Origin: Brienomyrus brachyistius
Lineage: Eukaryota > Chordata > Actinopteri > Osteoglossiformes > Mormyridae
NCBI RefSeq assembly: GCF_023856365.1
Contig: NC_064554.1
Location: 11,206,801 to 11,270,800, forward strand
Reading direction: 5' to 3'
DNA length: 64,000 bases
Shown: positions 37,401 to 49,805 of the stretch, in pieces
Position numbering within the stretch: position 1 is the first letter of the stretch
How the letters are laid out: every line of letters starts with the position of its first letter
The notes under the pieces: model-generated
Told to the model about the DNA's origin: nothing
Databases searched by the model: none
The model's input: the letters and a program-made list of their open reading frames with translations, nothing else
Translations under genes and position numbers: made by a program

Positions 37401-40255
37401 CCTCTTCACTGGTGCCGCAGAAAATATTCTTCATGCTCCAGTTTCACCCTGAGTGTTAAACTGCCTAACGAGGTGTGGCAATTGCAAGTCAAGCGAAAAC
37501 CTCAATCCACGCTACAGTTTATACATAAACAGACTTATTTACATATATATAAACACTTCTGCCTTCTTTCATCTTCACCGTCTCTGACTGGTCCCCCCAT
37601 TGGTTGGCCCATCAGGGTCTTGTCTTCATTGTCTTTGATTGGTTCCTCTGTTGATTGGCTCTCAGGGTCCTGAAGGAGCAGTGGATTAAAGCCAAGTACG
37701 AGAGACAGGAGTTCATGGATCCCATGAAACGGCAGACCTACCAGGAGGGTGAGCCCAGGGCACGCTGGCCCACGGATCCGTGATCTGGTTACCAACGAGG
37801 AGGGTGTCACTGAAGGAGGGGTCTGGGGGCCTCAGGTGACGGTGAGTGTGGTCCTTGCTATTGCAGAGCTGAGGGAGGGCTATCTCATGAAGAAAGGTCG
37901 GGACAACATGCAGTATTTGAGCCGCAGGTTCGTGCTCACAGAGAAGGAGGGAACGCTGAAGTACTACACAAAGGAAGATGTGAGTCACAGGTTCCTCACA
38001 CAGAAGCAGCACTGGCTAGAGCTAAACTCTGCAGTTATCTGTATGAACCCCGTCTCAACACATTTCCTTCTGTTCCAACTCCAGTGTTGTGGAAACAGAA
38101 AAGCTTTGACTACTTGGAGATTAATTTGCTCTTAGTGCCTGACTGGGGAGTCAAAGCTATGAGAGTGAGCTCACCTCCCATTATTCACCTCATGACCTGA
38201 CTGTGACCTTTATCACCTCCCATTATTCATCTCATGACCTGACTGTGACCTTTATCACCTCATTACCTGACTGTGACCTTTATCACCTCCCATTATTCAC
38301 CTATTTACCTGACTGTGACCTTTATCACCTCCCATTATTCACCACATGACCTGACTGTGCAGAAACTTGTAGATGCAGATGAACCTTTTTTTAATGATCT
38401 CCATTCCTTGTGCCTCCTTCCTCTGATCTTGTCGCCCATGATGACCAAGAACAAAGTGCCCAAAGTGGTGATCAAGGTGGACGTCATCAACGCTAGCTTC
38501 CAGCCGGAGAAGATCGGTCATGTCAACGGGCTGCAGATCAGCTTCCTGAAAGACAACAGGACACGCAACCTCTTCCTCTACCACGAAGATGGCAGGGTGA
38601 GCTGCATGCCTGGAAGGAGCCTTTCCCTATCGTGCTCCGGTTGCCGCAGCTGAACACCATGTCTCACTCCAACAGGTGATGGTAGACTGGTTCAATGCCA
38701 TCAGAGCCGTTCAGTTCAGGTGGCTGAAGCTGGCCTTCCCCGCGGCAGCAGACCATGAGGTTTCCTTCCTCTTTCCTGTTCCTTACCCACCCCGCTCTCT
38801 TCCTCGCCATCTTACCCCAAATCCCATTCATTCTCTGCGTTTCCAACCCTCAGCTCACCACCAGAATGATGAGGATGTACGTGAAGGAGGGTTTCATGGA
38901 GAAGACTGGGCCACGGGTAAGATTTTGACGCCGTGCTTGGAACGGCCTGACGCACCCAGCAGCCACAAGGCAGTCAGGCGGCAATGTTAAGTCCCGAAAT
39001 ACAGCCTGATAATGAGCACAGGCAGCCTCTCCAGTTAGACTTTTCATTTCCATTTGTCCCAAGTGTACAAGAGAGCAGATGGCTCCAGGCGTTTGAAGTG
39101 GCCCATTAAGATTAGATTGTGTTTGTCGGTGATGGGGGGGGCTGAGGTTTGGAAACACATAGAGGGTGGAAATATCACCCCAAGCAGCTCTAAACCAATG
39201 GGCACCAACAGAGTAACCGATGGGAAGCTCATCGGTGATGGACAGCACATGGACGCCGACATCAAAGCCTCATTTTTCCCCTTTAGTTTCCATAGGGACT
39301 CGTGTTGAGGCCATGGCTGCATTGGAGGTCCTTGCTGATCTGACAGAGGGTGGAGGTAGCAGCTCAAGCAGGGAAAGCGACCTCATGGTGGCCCATAAGC
39401 TACCCAGTGTCACCCTCTGCTCTCTCCTTCTGCAGCAGACGGAGGTCTTCAAGAAGCGCTGGTTCACACTGGACAACAGACGGCTGATGTATTTCAAAGA
39501 CCCTCTGGTAAGTCGCATCCAACGGGACCTGAACGCCGGCCTCACGGCTAAGCGTTCGCATGTCACCGCAGGAGAAACGGACAGGAAACACTGAGACGCT
39601 GACGGAGCGGCAGTCAGAGAAATGCGCTCCGCCCTGATCTTAGATACCGCTCTTGCCTTAGATGTTCACGGTGGTTAAATTATTCCTGGGTGCAGAGCTG
39701 ATTTCCTGTCATCAGCCTTTTCTCCGTCATCTTAGTCTGATCAAAGACATTTGTTGCTGGCACGTTAGAACCAAACAAAACGATAGCAGGAAGAACATAG
39801 TGATGACAGAGTGTTATAACCATGTAGACGCGGTGATGTAAGGAATCTGCTAATGTTACCAGTCTGCCCCCGACACCCCAAGCCCACACCCACTGTTTCC
39901 TTACGTGACACCCAGGATGCCTTCGCCAAGGGGGAGCTCTTTCTCGGCCAGAAGAACATGGGCTACAGCGCCTGCCCAGGGATGCCAGAGGGCACGCAGT
40001 GTGGGGAGTGGTCACACGGCATCACCGTGACGACGCCCGAGCGCAGCTATGTGTTCACCTGCGAGTCCGAGGGGGATCAGCAGGACTGGTTGCGCCACTT
40101 CAACCAGGTCATCGACTTGGTGATGTCACCGCAGGACTTTGCCAGTAAGCAGCCCCCCCCCCCCGAAAAAAAGGCACGCATGTACATATGCAGGCAGTGT
40201 CCGTAACTCCATCCCCCTTCCTTTTGCAGTGGAATCCTTGCTCAAACATAGATGA
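34499..40255 (+). CDS. adap1: ADAP-type ArfGAP with dual PH domains, 11 exons, 387 aa; catalytic Arg replaced
   Basis: Family role: a cytosolic adaptor recruited to membranes by PIP3/PIP2, acting on Arf6. Exons: 34499-34622, 36268-36398, 36682-36773, 37666-37748, 37867-37979, 38450-38596, 38676-38759, 38854-38916, 39436-39507, 39916-40144, 40230-40255. All are bounded by AG/GT and all phases agree. The ArfGAP zinc finger has Cys35, 38, 55 and 58 with C-x2-C-x16-C-x2-C spacing; Met63 replaces the expected catalytic Arg. PH1 spans about 146-253 (EGYLMKKGRDN, LSRRFVLTE), PH2 about 269-379 (KEGFMEKTGPR, VFKKRWFTLD). The C-terminus PQDFAMESLLKHR resembles human ADAP1 more than ADAP2, and the length is close to both (374 and 381). 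An in-frame stop at 34469 makes ATG 34499 the first start; ATG 34532 is a possible alternative. Orthology to ADAP1 versus a fish paralogue is unresolved. Confidence 0.9.
35130..35235. repeat. Palindromic CTCGTTATAACGAG cluster in ADAP intron 1
   Basis: TCTCGTTATAACGAGA at 35189-35204 is a perfect 16-bp palindrome. Half-sites (GTTATAACGAGA, CGTTGTAACGAGAT, ATCTCGTTACTGCG) recur on both sides in both orientations. It looks like a foldback-type or MITE-type remnant. Confidence 0.65.
37240..37356 (+). mobile_element. Dispersed-repeat 3' tail in ADAP intron 3
   Basis: CTGTGAAAAGTGCTTCATAAATAAATTTGACTTACTTAC-type sequence is the usual ending of a fish retroposon family (a GCGCTATATAAATAAA-like tail with a short tandem end). 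Boundaries are approximate. Confidence 0.4.
38185..38365. repeat. Minisatellite in ADAP intron 5, about 42-bp unit, 4 copies
   Basis: CATGACCTGACTGTGACC followed by TTTATCACCTCCCATTATTC recurs; one copy is shortened. The array ends about 90 bases before the exon 6 acceptor. Confidence 0.9.
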
Positions 40256-40983
40256 AAAGATAGCCTGTCAGCCATCACGGCCCTTCACCTGCCAGACAAG
40301 CAGGGGACTACAGTACCCACCTCTTTTCAAGTTTCCACGTGGACTACAGCACCCATCTATACGGCCATGTTTGGACTACATTCCATCACCCGAAAACCAA
40401 TCAGATCCAATCCTTCCTAGTCATCACTCTAACAGTGCTGTCACATTGGTTGCTAGGGATTATTCCTCATAAATTCATTGGCACATTTATAGTAAAGTAT
40501 TTTGCCATTTGCATTCAAGATACATCTAAATGTTTGTTTAGAATCAAAGGCAAGCTTGAGATGCTTTTTTCTGTTGTTCCCGATTGCCATGTACTAAGAC
40601 CAGTGATTCTGAGATATTACCCACAGATTTCCGCTGTTCCTGTAACCTTCTCCCTGATTACATCTACCAGTGCAGTGTTGTCTGATAATCTTGGATTTTT
40701 GAAGAACAAAGAGTAACAATGCTGCCCTCTACTGCCTATAAAAAGCATTTTCGGTTTTACTTGGAGCTGCGCTGGGTGTTGAGTGCTGCTACATCGTGCT
40801 GACTGTGGCACTCCTCTCTGAGAAGGGATGTTGGTGGAGGCCGGTGCGGGGGCTGAGCGGTGAAAGTGAGGGACATGATGCTGCATGATACATGACGAGT
40901 GAAACGATAGACAGGGCAGAGACTCAGAGAGACATCAATGCTGACACAAGGCTGTTCAGAGCCAAAAGCCAGCAATTAGCAGT

Positions 40984-40989
40984 TTTATT
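40984..40989 (-). terminator. Polyadenylation signal of the galectin gene
   Basis: AATAAA on the minus strand (TTTATT on plus) lies 311 bases beyond the galectin stop codon, a normal 3' UTR length, with no closer canonical signal noticed. Confidence 0.6.
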
Positions 40990-41299
40990 GAGTGGGTAGA
41001 CAAACAGACCTGGAATGGTTCCCACGAGCAGAAACATCCCATTTTAAGGATGAGTAACACCTTTTGATGGGAAGACCTTCTCACAAATCATATGAAGCTC
41101 AACTCTGGCCTAACATCCTTTATCCTTCCCATGATGCTTCACTCATTCGGTATGGCCTGGTTGGCTATGCGACAGCGAATCACACTCAGCAGGTGTGTTT
41201 CTAATGGGAGGTGTATGCGGGTGCTGCAGTTTAGGGTGAGCAGCAGGCAGCCGGCGAGGCGGAGGACCACAGGCCTGTCTGCGGCCGGGGCAGTCCGCG

Positions 41300-44200
41300 C
41301 TACTTGATCTCAAGGGTCTGGATCTTGATGTCGCCGATGAAGTTGAAGTAGTTGTACTTTTCGTCGCCTAGGCGATTGGGGAACTTGATTGCACAGCCGT
41401 CAGGGAGGCTGACCTGGAATTCTTGGTTGTTAAAGGTGACCAGAATCTGCCATTGAGACAGGAGAGTGAAATAAAGGCATTTAACAGAGCAGAAATGTGA
41501 AGCGCTACTGAAAATTAGTGCCGGGTTCTGGACAACGGGGAACTCAAGCAAACAGTTTTCAGGACAAAATGAGAAGTGGCACCCCTGACTGTATGAGACC
41601 GAGTACTGAGAGGGCAGCTTTCCGAGGGGGGCTCTCACCTCAAAGTGCCCCCCCTGCTGGAAAGGGAAGATGTCCACCCGCTGCTCCTCGCACCAGCTGC
41701 CCCCTTCATAGGAGTTACACACGACGGTGTGCTGGTCCCCGTGGGCGTCGAAACGTGGGTTCAAGTGTAAAGCGAGGTTATCCTCTCCACGGCCGATATT
41801 GATGGCAAAGCTGTGGGTTTACGTGCAGGAGCCTGGTTACATGTGAGGCTGACAGCAGACATTTAACAGGAGAAAAGATAATCCTTTAATCGGAAAACTG
41901 AGTCTGATGTCATTTCTGAATGAATGCCACTGATCCTTATCCCAGTAGAACAAAACAGAAACACGCTCAATTTTGTTGACCTCAAGAATGACTTCTTCCT
42001 TCATAGAACATGTGATAAACTTGCATATGATACTGGAAAATCAGTGTTCAAATTGTGTCAGAGGTCTTGTTGGTCCCTCTAGTGGCCGGTGCAAGCATGA
42101 CATGTTGCATAAACGTAGGACAGGGGTTGCCAACCTTAATAACAGTGAGAGCTATTGCTACAAAGGAAGTAGTCTGGGGAACCATGTATAATATGGTAAA
42201 AATTGTTGGTGAAAGGTGGTTGACTCTGTTGGGGCAGGTCATTAGTGCCCTGTGCACAGTGAAGGTGGTTGATTGTGTTGGGGCAGGTCATTAACGCTCC
42301 GTGCACAGTGAATGTGGTTGACTGTGTTGGGGCAGGTCATTAACGCTCCGTGCACAGTGACTGTGGTTGACTGTTGGGGCAGGTCATTAACATCCAGTGC
42401 GCAGTGAAGGTGGTTGCCTGTGTTAGGGCGGCTCATTAGTGCCATGTGCAGTGAAGATGGCTAACTGTGTTGGGGCAGGTGATTAACGCTCCGTGCACAG
42501 TGAACATGGTTGACTGTGTTGGGGTGGGTCATTAGTGCCGTGTGCAGTGACTCACTCTGCGGCCTCGGGCTTAGCAACACCTGAGACCTTCAGTGTCTGT
42601 CCTGCCTTGAAGGACATGTTCATCACGACGACGCCCTGCGAGAAGCAGACAAAGCGGACAGTTAACCTTCGGCACGGGCACTTCAAGGTTGCCAGGACAC
42701 AGATGCCAGAATAACGACATATGTTGCTGTTTTGCACAGTATATTATGAAATGTGTGCCTAAATGCAGGAGAACCATAAAATGCACTGAAAGGTAAACAA
42801 ATTCTACATATTTAGGTTACTTCTGGCCTGTTTTATTTACACACAGCGGCAGAGCTTGTGAGTCCGCTCCCAGCTCCAGTGTCCCTGGGTGGCCATGACA
42901 CTCTACGTTTCTAATCGCCGTCCTGCTCAGAGGCCATAATGTTTTACGGCAGGAAAGCAGACCTGAAGCAGCCGGCTGCTCCGTATGACCATTTCTACAC
43001 ACACTTGGAGGGACGCGTCTAAGCGGCCTGTAAATCTCAGCACTGTACATTTTTTCCCAGATGGTCATACAGCTGTAAATATTCCTTTAGGAAAAGTGGT
43101 AGTAATATTTTCCAGACCGGCTGCGGAAAGTGGCCACCTCTGGTTGAGGGAAAGGCAGCCCAGAATGGACCTGACAGAACCGGATTTAAGGAAAGGCGGC
43201 CCAGACTGGACCTGACGGAACCGGATTTAGGGAAAGGCGGCCCAGATGGCGGATTTAGATGGTGCACATGTGGTGGGTCGGACCTATGATATACACCACC
43301 CAGTTTGGCTTTAAACCTGCATTCCCCAGTAACATCATACTGTTACGCTCTCACACATAACATTCGGCAGGAAGTATTTATCTTGCACAGGACAGTAGTG
43401 ATCACATCCAGGAGAAGCCAGACTAAACGGTGCCTGCAGGTCCCCAAAATGGATTAAGGAGGAAAATAATAACGGCTGGGAGAGGCAAGGCTCTCAGTAC
43501 ATCTGTCAAGGCTCAGATGGAGCTTGAGATCAGTGAATTCTTTCCACATGAGTCCCTGGATCTACTGTAAACTTTGGCTTACAGGCGCTGTCCTGGCTGT
43601 GCACGGCTCTCTGCCCACAGAAACTCCCACTGCAGTGCTAAGCAGTGCTCCTCTCGACCAGACCTTCAGCTGTGTCTAAAAGCTGCAAATTTCAGCTACT
43701 GAACCAAGAGGGGGGGGGGGGGGGGGGCACACAGCTTTAGGCTTGGAAGTGCCACTCCATGTCTAAGGGGGCTGGGCTTGTCCTTCTGGCCATGAGAGTC
43801 TGACCCAAGTCGTCCCTGGAAACTGAAAAGACTTCTGGGAAAAGGCAACTGGAGCGTTACTGATTTTATCCTGCTGAACGAATGCTTAACCTTTTCAACT
43901 TTTTAAAATTTAACTCTCAATGAATTACTGAGACTGATGTGCATACATCAGTTACTGGGAAGCTCCCCTGCACATATATTAGGTATTAGAAGGCTGGTCT
44001 ATATTACTTACTAAGACTTTCCTCTATAAAAATTCCTTGCAGCATAGAAAAATACCACAAAAGAAGAGTCACTTTTGCGTGCAGGCTAGAATCGCTTTAA
44101 GCCGGGGGCTTTTCCTTGTGATTAGCTATTTTACAGAGATGAGGGTGTGTAATGCAGTTTGCTTGTCTGCGGGGGGATATTTCAGAAGGAGGCGGATTTC

Positions 44201-45559
44201 TGCTGGACTGCAATGGAGGCAGTTGTTACTGGGGTGAGGCATGTGGGATTAAGGAACATGCAGAGATACCGTCTTCTGTAGGGGATGGTCCCTGTCTGGG
44301 GTCTGTATAAAGATTAGGCTGAGTTTGTCTGCATGCACACGGGAGGCGCACAGTGGGAAATAAAAGCCCATCGAGCCTCATCATCCGAGCGCCACATAAA
44401 GGCCTGTGGCTGCTGAGTGGCGCACGGAGATGTGGCGGCCATTGCAGAGTCTGGCGCACGCGGGTGTGGGCACGAGGCACGGGGTGGCGCCATGCTGCAG
44501 CCCGGAGCAGCTGTGCCCTCCGTCATGCCTGGCCCAACCTCATCCCTACTCATTATCCCCCTCGGAATAAGTGTGCTGCTGGATTACGAGTGTGGGGGCT
44601 GAGCGGGGGGCTGAGCGGCTGGCACTGACATACGGACTCACGTTCCGTCTTCTCAGGACAGAAAGTTAAACATCAGAGTGGCATGTTTATTAAACTAAGG
44701 CTACATTGTGTTTTAAAAGCTTTCCGCATAATATTAATATATCACACATTTCATTTTTTGCATAAAACTGTAAGGGTGCTAACCTACCAGCAAGTGTGCA
44801 AAAACATGGAATCTCAATTCTTTTTATATGAATGAACGAGCAGTTCTGATTCAGTTTTTAAGATTTGCTTCCACATGTGATATTTTCATAATCATTGATA
44901 ATTGCTGGATTTTCACTCTTTTAAGGGATAAAGGTTTTGCTTTTGCAGGAGACCGATAATCTCTGAAATGCCTCAATGGTATTATGGAAGAGAGGTTTAA
45001 AATTCAGATGGGTTTTGTTCCCAAAATCGGCATTGCTATTCAAACGCGCTACAATGACATGCGGCTAGCTAATTTTTCCATGTATACGAATTAAGTCTGT
45101 TACTGTTTATCCCAGTAACCAAGACAACAATCTAATTACCCAGCTTTTATTACATGCTTTTAAAAACTTTATGATTAACTATTATTATTATCCTCTCTTA
45201 TTTAGTTAGGCATAATATTTATATTATTCGCTTAAATTGACAGATGACTTTGCGAAACAATGACGTAACATCTTTGACAGCGCGCGAGGAGTATAAACTT
45301 ACTTTATAAGTTTTCAGATTTCAGAGCTGATGTGATAGCGGCGTTTAGTCTGCTCATAAAAACGAAACCGCTGTACATATGGAGAGTAAGCCACGGGGGT
45401 AACAGCCGCAGTCAGCCGCGCCCCATTAACCAGCGCTATTACGCAGAAATGGACTCGGTTAATAGTACCCAACTGCTTTAACATTTTAACATTGCAAGCG
45501 CTGCATATGAGAGGCAGCAATCATGCGAATGAATTAAAAGAGTTCATACTTACACTCAT
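41300..45559 (-). CDS. Prototype galectin (galectin-1/2 type), 4 exons, 134 aa
   Basis: A single carbohydrate-recognition domain that binds beta-galactosides; family members act extracellularly as dimers although they lack signal peptides, and none is visible here. Exons in transcript order: 45554-45559 (Met-Ser only), 42556-42635, 41639-41810, 41300-41446. All have AG/GT borders and matching phases, giving 134 residues and a TAG stop. Every sugar-binding residue of human galectin-1 is present at the same number: His44, Asn46, Arg48, His52, Val59, Asn61, Trp68, Glu71 and Arg73, within LHLNPRFDAHGD and GGSWCEEQR. The last exon carries LPDGCAIKFPNRLG. A tiny first coding exon is normal for the family. 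The gene converges on the ADAP gene, with stop codons about 1.05 kb apart. I cannot decide between galectin-1-like and galectin-2 names from sequence alone. Confidence 0.93.
42205..42550. repeat. Minisatellite, about 49-bp unit, 7 copies, touching galectin exon 2 donor
   Basis: GGTGGTTGACTGTGTTGGGG followed by CAGGTCATTAACGCTCC and GTGCACAGTGAA repeats with indels. The last copy ends in GTGCAGTGA at 42550, where the exon 2 splice donor (42550-42555, GTGAGT on minus) begins. Confidence 0.93.
43130..43255. repeat. Short tandem repeat in galectin intron 1, about 40-bp unit, 3 copies
   Basis: GGAAAGGCGGCCCAGACTGG and ACCTGACGGAACCGGATTTA occur as two full copies and one partial copy. A G-run lies further on at about 43711-43727. 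Confidence 0.8.
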
Positions 45560-46290
45560 CTCTGCTGTGTCGCGGTTGGTGTACGATCAGCTGAAGTCCG
45601 ACCTTTTCTGTGTCCGTTTGCTGACAGCCGGGGGCCTGATCCCGGCCCGCACGAACCAATGCGGTATCGGTTATTACAGGCTAACGGAGAGCCAGCAGGC
45701 AGTCGACCAATCGTAGGGAGGGAAAGGGGCACCGGGGGCCCCTCTGCGGGGCGGGACGCCTGCAAGAGCTCTCTGCGCGAATACGGCTCTATTTAAAGCA
45801 GATACTGGAATGTCATCACTGCTTTTTATGGTGGAGGAAACGGTTAGGTACGAGATCTCGTTGGACGTTAAACGTGAAACGTAAAAAAAAAATTCCAAAA
45901 TGTTACATCAACTGTACAAGTTTTTAAAAATATACTTGGTCATCTATCTACCTATATATATATAAATATAAAACCTTACAGTCATCAGATTTTTCTCTAG
46001 TGTTCAGCTCTACCATTTGTAGCAGAGTTTAACACGTGGCAAGAGAGCAAGTTTAAAACTAGTCAGGCATGGCTGGCTTGCTCAGTGGCGTGGGCTGAGT
46101 GGGTTAAACCGGGTTTTGGGCCAGAGATGGACCCTTGCAGGTTATGGAGGACAGAAAACACATTGAAGCACTGAGAGGGCCCCTAGTCTCCCTGCTATGA
46201 ACATGACCTCACGCTTACTGAATCTCTTCCCTTCCAGCATGTGTGTCCGTCCCTTTTACAGGACAATTTCACTGTTGCCTTCTGTAGACT

Positions 46291-46550
46291 CTCAGAAAAA
46301 AAGTCTTAAGAAAAAAAAATTGTACCTGTGCTTGTCACTGAGGGCCTTGTACCCTTAGCTGCGGGTAATTGTGACTATAAAGTACAGAAATGGATTCCAA
46401 GGAACATTTCTGTACCATTGATGGTACATTAATACTGTTTGTACCTTTTGGATGTTCCCCAGAGTCCATTTATGAACCTTAAAGGGTACAATTACAAGAG
46501 TACAGCCCCAGTGACAAGCAAAGGTACATCTTTTTACACCTTTTTCTGAG
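46291..46550. mobile_element. MITE with long inverted termini, about 260 bp
   Basis: The left end CTCAGAAAAAAAGTC, then GTACCTGTGCTTGTCACTGAG, is mirrored at the right as CCCAGTGACAAGCAAAGGTAC, then CACCTTTTTCTGAG. The inverted ends are about 55 bp with small indels. The interior is rich in GTAC motifs. No convincing target duplication is left (flanks share only GTAG). No coding capacity. Confidence 0.75.
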
Positions 46551-46649
46551 TGCGTAGCTACTTTGCCAAACTCACCACAATGTGAGGTGCGGTTGCCCTT
46601 GGTGACGGTTTGTTAGTACAGAGTGACAGGAGTTTTTTTCTCCTTCCTT

Positions 46650-46785
46650 GGGAGTTCTTGGTTCCTCTCCTCTGCTGTCATTTGACTTACTTTCTTTAAT
46701 TTCTGTATCACACCACATCCATGTAAAGCACCTTGGGATGATAAAAGAGGCTGCATAAAAAAATTTATTGAATAGAATTAAATAC
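46650..46785 (+). mobile_element. Dispersed-repeat 3' tail
   Basis: CATGTAAAGCACCTTGGGATG followed by an A-rich end and ATTGAATAGAATTAAAT is a common fish retroposon tail. The 5' boundary is not visible. Confidence 0.45.
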
Positions 46786-47514
46786 GCATGTCTGTATAGC
46801 GCAGGATCAGCATCGCCTTCTCCGAAGACACTACTAAAGCTCTAGGCTCTGTGCTCTCTCTCCTGCGCACTCTCGCTTTTGCAGGTGTCATGCAGCCGCT
46901 ACCAATATGCGAGACTCCCCCAGAGTCCGGGAGTCCGGGTAGTTGTGTGCTTTGATGCTTTCATTTGTGTGTTTTTGTGTTCCCTGATACAATGTGGCTC
47001 AGTGCTACTGTGTGACCACAAGTCTTCTTCTTTTGGTACAGCAGAACTGGGCATTTTACTTTTGTTGTAGCACATAAAAGTTAATATCAAGAACTTCAGG
47101 CTTGCTGCAAAATATACACTGTTGATACTCTCCCATGTCTCCCAAATGAAAATGATACATTCCAGGTACTTAATATATTATCAAAATATTTTTATATACA
47201 TTAAGGGACATGACATGCTACTCCTCCCAAAACTAGGAAAAAATAATACCGTGATATTATACCATCACCATACAAAAAGTGAAAAAAACCGTGATAAGTT
47301 TAGGTCATATCGCCCAACGCTAAACAGAAAGGTCCATCTTACCTCGTCCTGGGTGACTATCGGAGAGTAGGTCTGCTACAAGCACCGGCTGGGGATTATT
47401 AGCGATAGGAACAACTGCTGCACAAAGAGGCAAATGGCAGCAAAGTTTCATGAATATGGAGCTTACCTGCTACCGGCCAGATTATTATGGGATGTTTCAC
47501 TACCTCGTATAGCT

Positions 47515-47586
47515 GGGTATTTTAAAGCATCTTGCTCAAAGACACCTCAGAAATCGCACATGGGGATTTGAACTGAAGACCCTAAG
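47515..47586 (-). mobile_element. Possible SINE fragment
   Basis: On minus, AGTTCAAATCCCCATG (B-box-like) is followed by TTGAGCAAGATGCTTTAAAA, the same order of landmarks as the SINE copies near 6.9 and 9.4 kb. Confidence 0.4.
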
Positions 47587-47589
47587 TCA

Positions 47590-47742
47590 GTATTTCCCAG
47601 TCCAGACCTTGGGGAACTACAGACAGCCCCTGTTTTTGGTTCCTTCCAGCTCCTGGAGCAAAAACATGGACTTTCCGATAGGGAGCAAAAATGTAGACTG
47701 ACTATGGGTCCCCAAGGACCAGATTGGGAATCACCGCCCTAG
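47590..47742. mobile_element. MITE with about 35-bp inverted termini
   Basis: TTCCCAGTCCAGACCTTGGGG at the left is mirrored by CCCCAAGGACCAGATTGGGAA at the right, and the pairing extends inward (ACTACAGAC with GACTATGGGT). The interior contains inverted GCAAAAACATGGACT-type segments. Non-coding. Confidence 0.7.
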
Positions 47743-48179
47743 GTCATGAATCCTTACATTCTGTACAGTTCTGTACTTCAAGCCGCATGATTTTCGGCTT
47801 TATGGGATTGTGGGTATGGAAAGACACTGTGAAATTCAGTGGACAACCCATCTGGTTACAGTCCTCGAGCACTCAGCCTCGTGCGTACACATCGGAATGG
47901 AGCGGGTGGGCTGTCGGCCAACTGCCTGAAAGCGAGTCGCTGCAACCACGTGGCACCGCAAGGAGGACCCCCACCCCCACACACACATCACCGTTCAGCC
48001 CTGCAAGCATGCCTGCCTCAGACTTACCGCCCCAATTTTCCTTTTATGGTCATGGCTTTGGCAGCTATGGAAAAACTCCGCTAAATTCACCTCCAGCTAA
48101 ATTCAGCTCTTATCATGTGGGTTTGTTTGATTATGCTTCCGGCCTAACAAGTCCAGAGCGATCTGCTTAGTTCACATGC

Positions 48180-49600
48180 TTGTTCAGTATGATTAAGGCT
48201 TTCAGACACATTTTTAAGCACCTCACTGAGTGGTTCTAGATGGAGGCCCGGCCTGGGCCCTGTGCTGAGCCTTAACCCAGGTCACCCTCTGCATCTGCTT
48301 CAGGCTTCTGGTGGATACGAGGAACACACACCAGCAACGACACTTCAATCACAAAGGCTGTAGGCAACAGCACCCTCTAGTGTTAAGTCTAGGCATAGCA
48401 AGTGAACATTATTAATTTGTGCGGTGGCTGTAGATCAGGGCCCCCCCCTAACAATGTTTTCACTGAGGGCCAAATTCCATCTGCAGTACAAAGCCAAGGT
48501 CCACTGTGACCAGGTTATGGAGCGTAGGGTGCTGATGAAGGCTGACTTACAGAAGGATGGGTGGGTGGGGTTCGGTGGAACAGCAGCCAATGAGCACGTC
48601 TGATATGACTGGAGCAAACCAATGAAACGTCACGCTGTGCTACCAGCCAATCACATTCTTGTCAAGTGAGACTTACTGTACATTTACCAGCCACTTTTAC
48701 TGGAATAATCCGGGTCAGGTTCCTCACAGCAGGGAAATCATCAGAATCATGTTCTAGTTTGCCGACAACATGTTTGGTTAGGAAACTGCATAAACGTGCA
48801 GCTTTTGACAGTAATCCCCAGCTCTAATTAAGTCAGTTTAACCGAGACATCCAAGTGCCCGTAAGCTTTTACTGAGGAGAGATAAACCTCCGCAAAGCTG
48901 CTTCAAAGGATCTTAACATCTGAGCTGTTTACAGACATCAGCTGTGTGCCGCTTAACCCCAGATGCTGTCCCACACATAACTACTGGGTAAACTTGTTAT
49001 TGCTGAAGCATTTCACTTCATGGTCTCCTAATCTCATATTTGTATTAAGCGGCAGCAAATCCAGCTGTACTCATTGTGATCTCCGCTCCTGCTGCTCACT
49101 GTCACCCCCTGCAGGTGGACAGTAACAGGGCTCAGGGGAGATGGCCAACACCTTAGCTGCACTCTCTCCCGCAGTCCTCCTGTTCGTGCTCATCTTGAAA
49201 ACAGACTCCAACCATCCTGGGCATTCAACGAAGAGGCAGGTCAGCAGGACGTCCACCAACAGCAGGGAATGTCCCCTACAGCCAAGCGGGCGAGTTCTGT
49301 TCACCACTGTCGGGAGCAGATTCATTAAAGGATCTGCTTTTTGGCGATTTATGGTTCTCATTTCTGTGAGAAACAGCAGGTTTGTTGAATGTGCATTACA
49401 GATGCGGGGGGCAGAGAGGATTTTCTGAACATGCCTGTCGGCCAGCATGCGATCGCCCACCCGTGCTCATGCTTGAGAGGACGTGACCCTGGGCAGCTTC
49501 CCAATCCCCAATTCACAAACACATGATATGCACTGGCCCACGTGGCCGGGCTACTTAAAGGAGGGGACAAAGGCCACATAGAGCACCTTCCTGCCATCCA
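48180..49600. other. Intergenic stretch, nothing recognised
   Basis: No exon of a known family is visible. A plus frame at 49141 starts MANTLAALSPAVLLFVLIL, which looks like a signal peptide, but what follows has no recognisable domain and no splice context, so I do not call it. Confidence 0.4.
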
Positions 49601-49629
49601 TTCTGCGAGCCTGCTGGGGAAGGTGCTCA

Positions 49630-49805
49630 GGTCATCACAGATGCCCCGGCAAAACCGGCCACTCGTGGGTACGGCCAGGTCATCACAGAGGCCCTGCCCA
49701 AACCGGCCACTCGTGGGTACGGCCAGGTCATCAGAGGCCCCGCCCAAACCGGCCACTCGTGGGTACGGCCAGGTCATCACAGAGGCCCCGCCCAAACCGG
49801 CCCAC
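49630..49805. repeat. Minisatellite, about 44-47-bp unit, 4 copies
   Basis: AAACCGGCCACTCGTGGGTA and CGGCCAGGTCATCACAGAGG recur; one copy has lost three or more bases. Confidence 0.92.

Noticed and set aside
49141..49428. 95-codon frame with a signal-peptide-like start
   Set aside because: No recognisable domain, no conserved cysteines or splice sites; the opposite strand is also open. Insufficient support.
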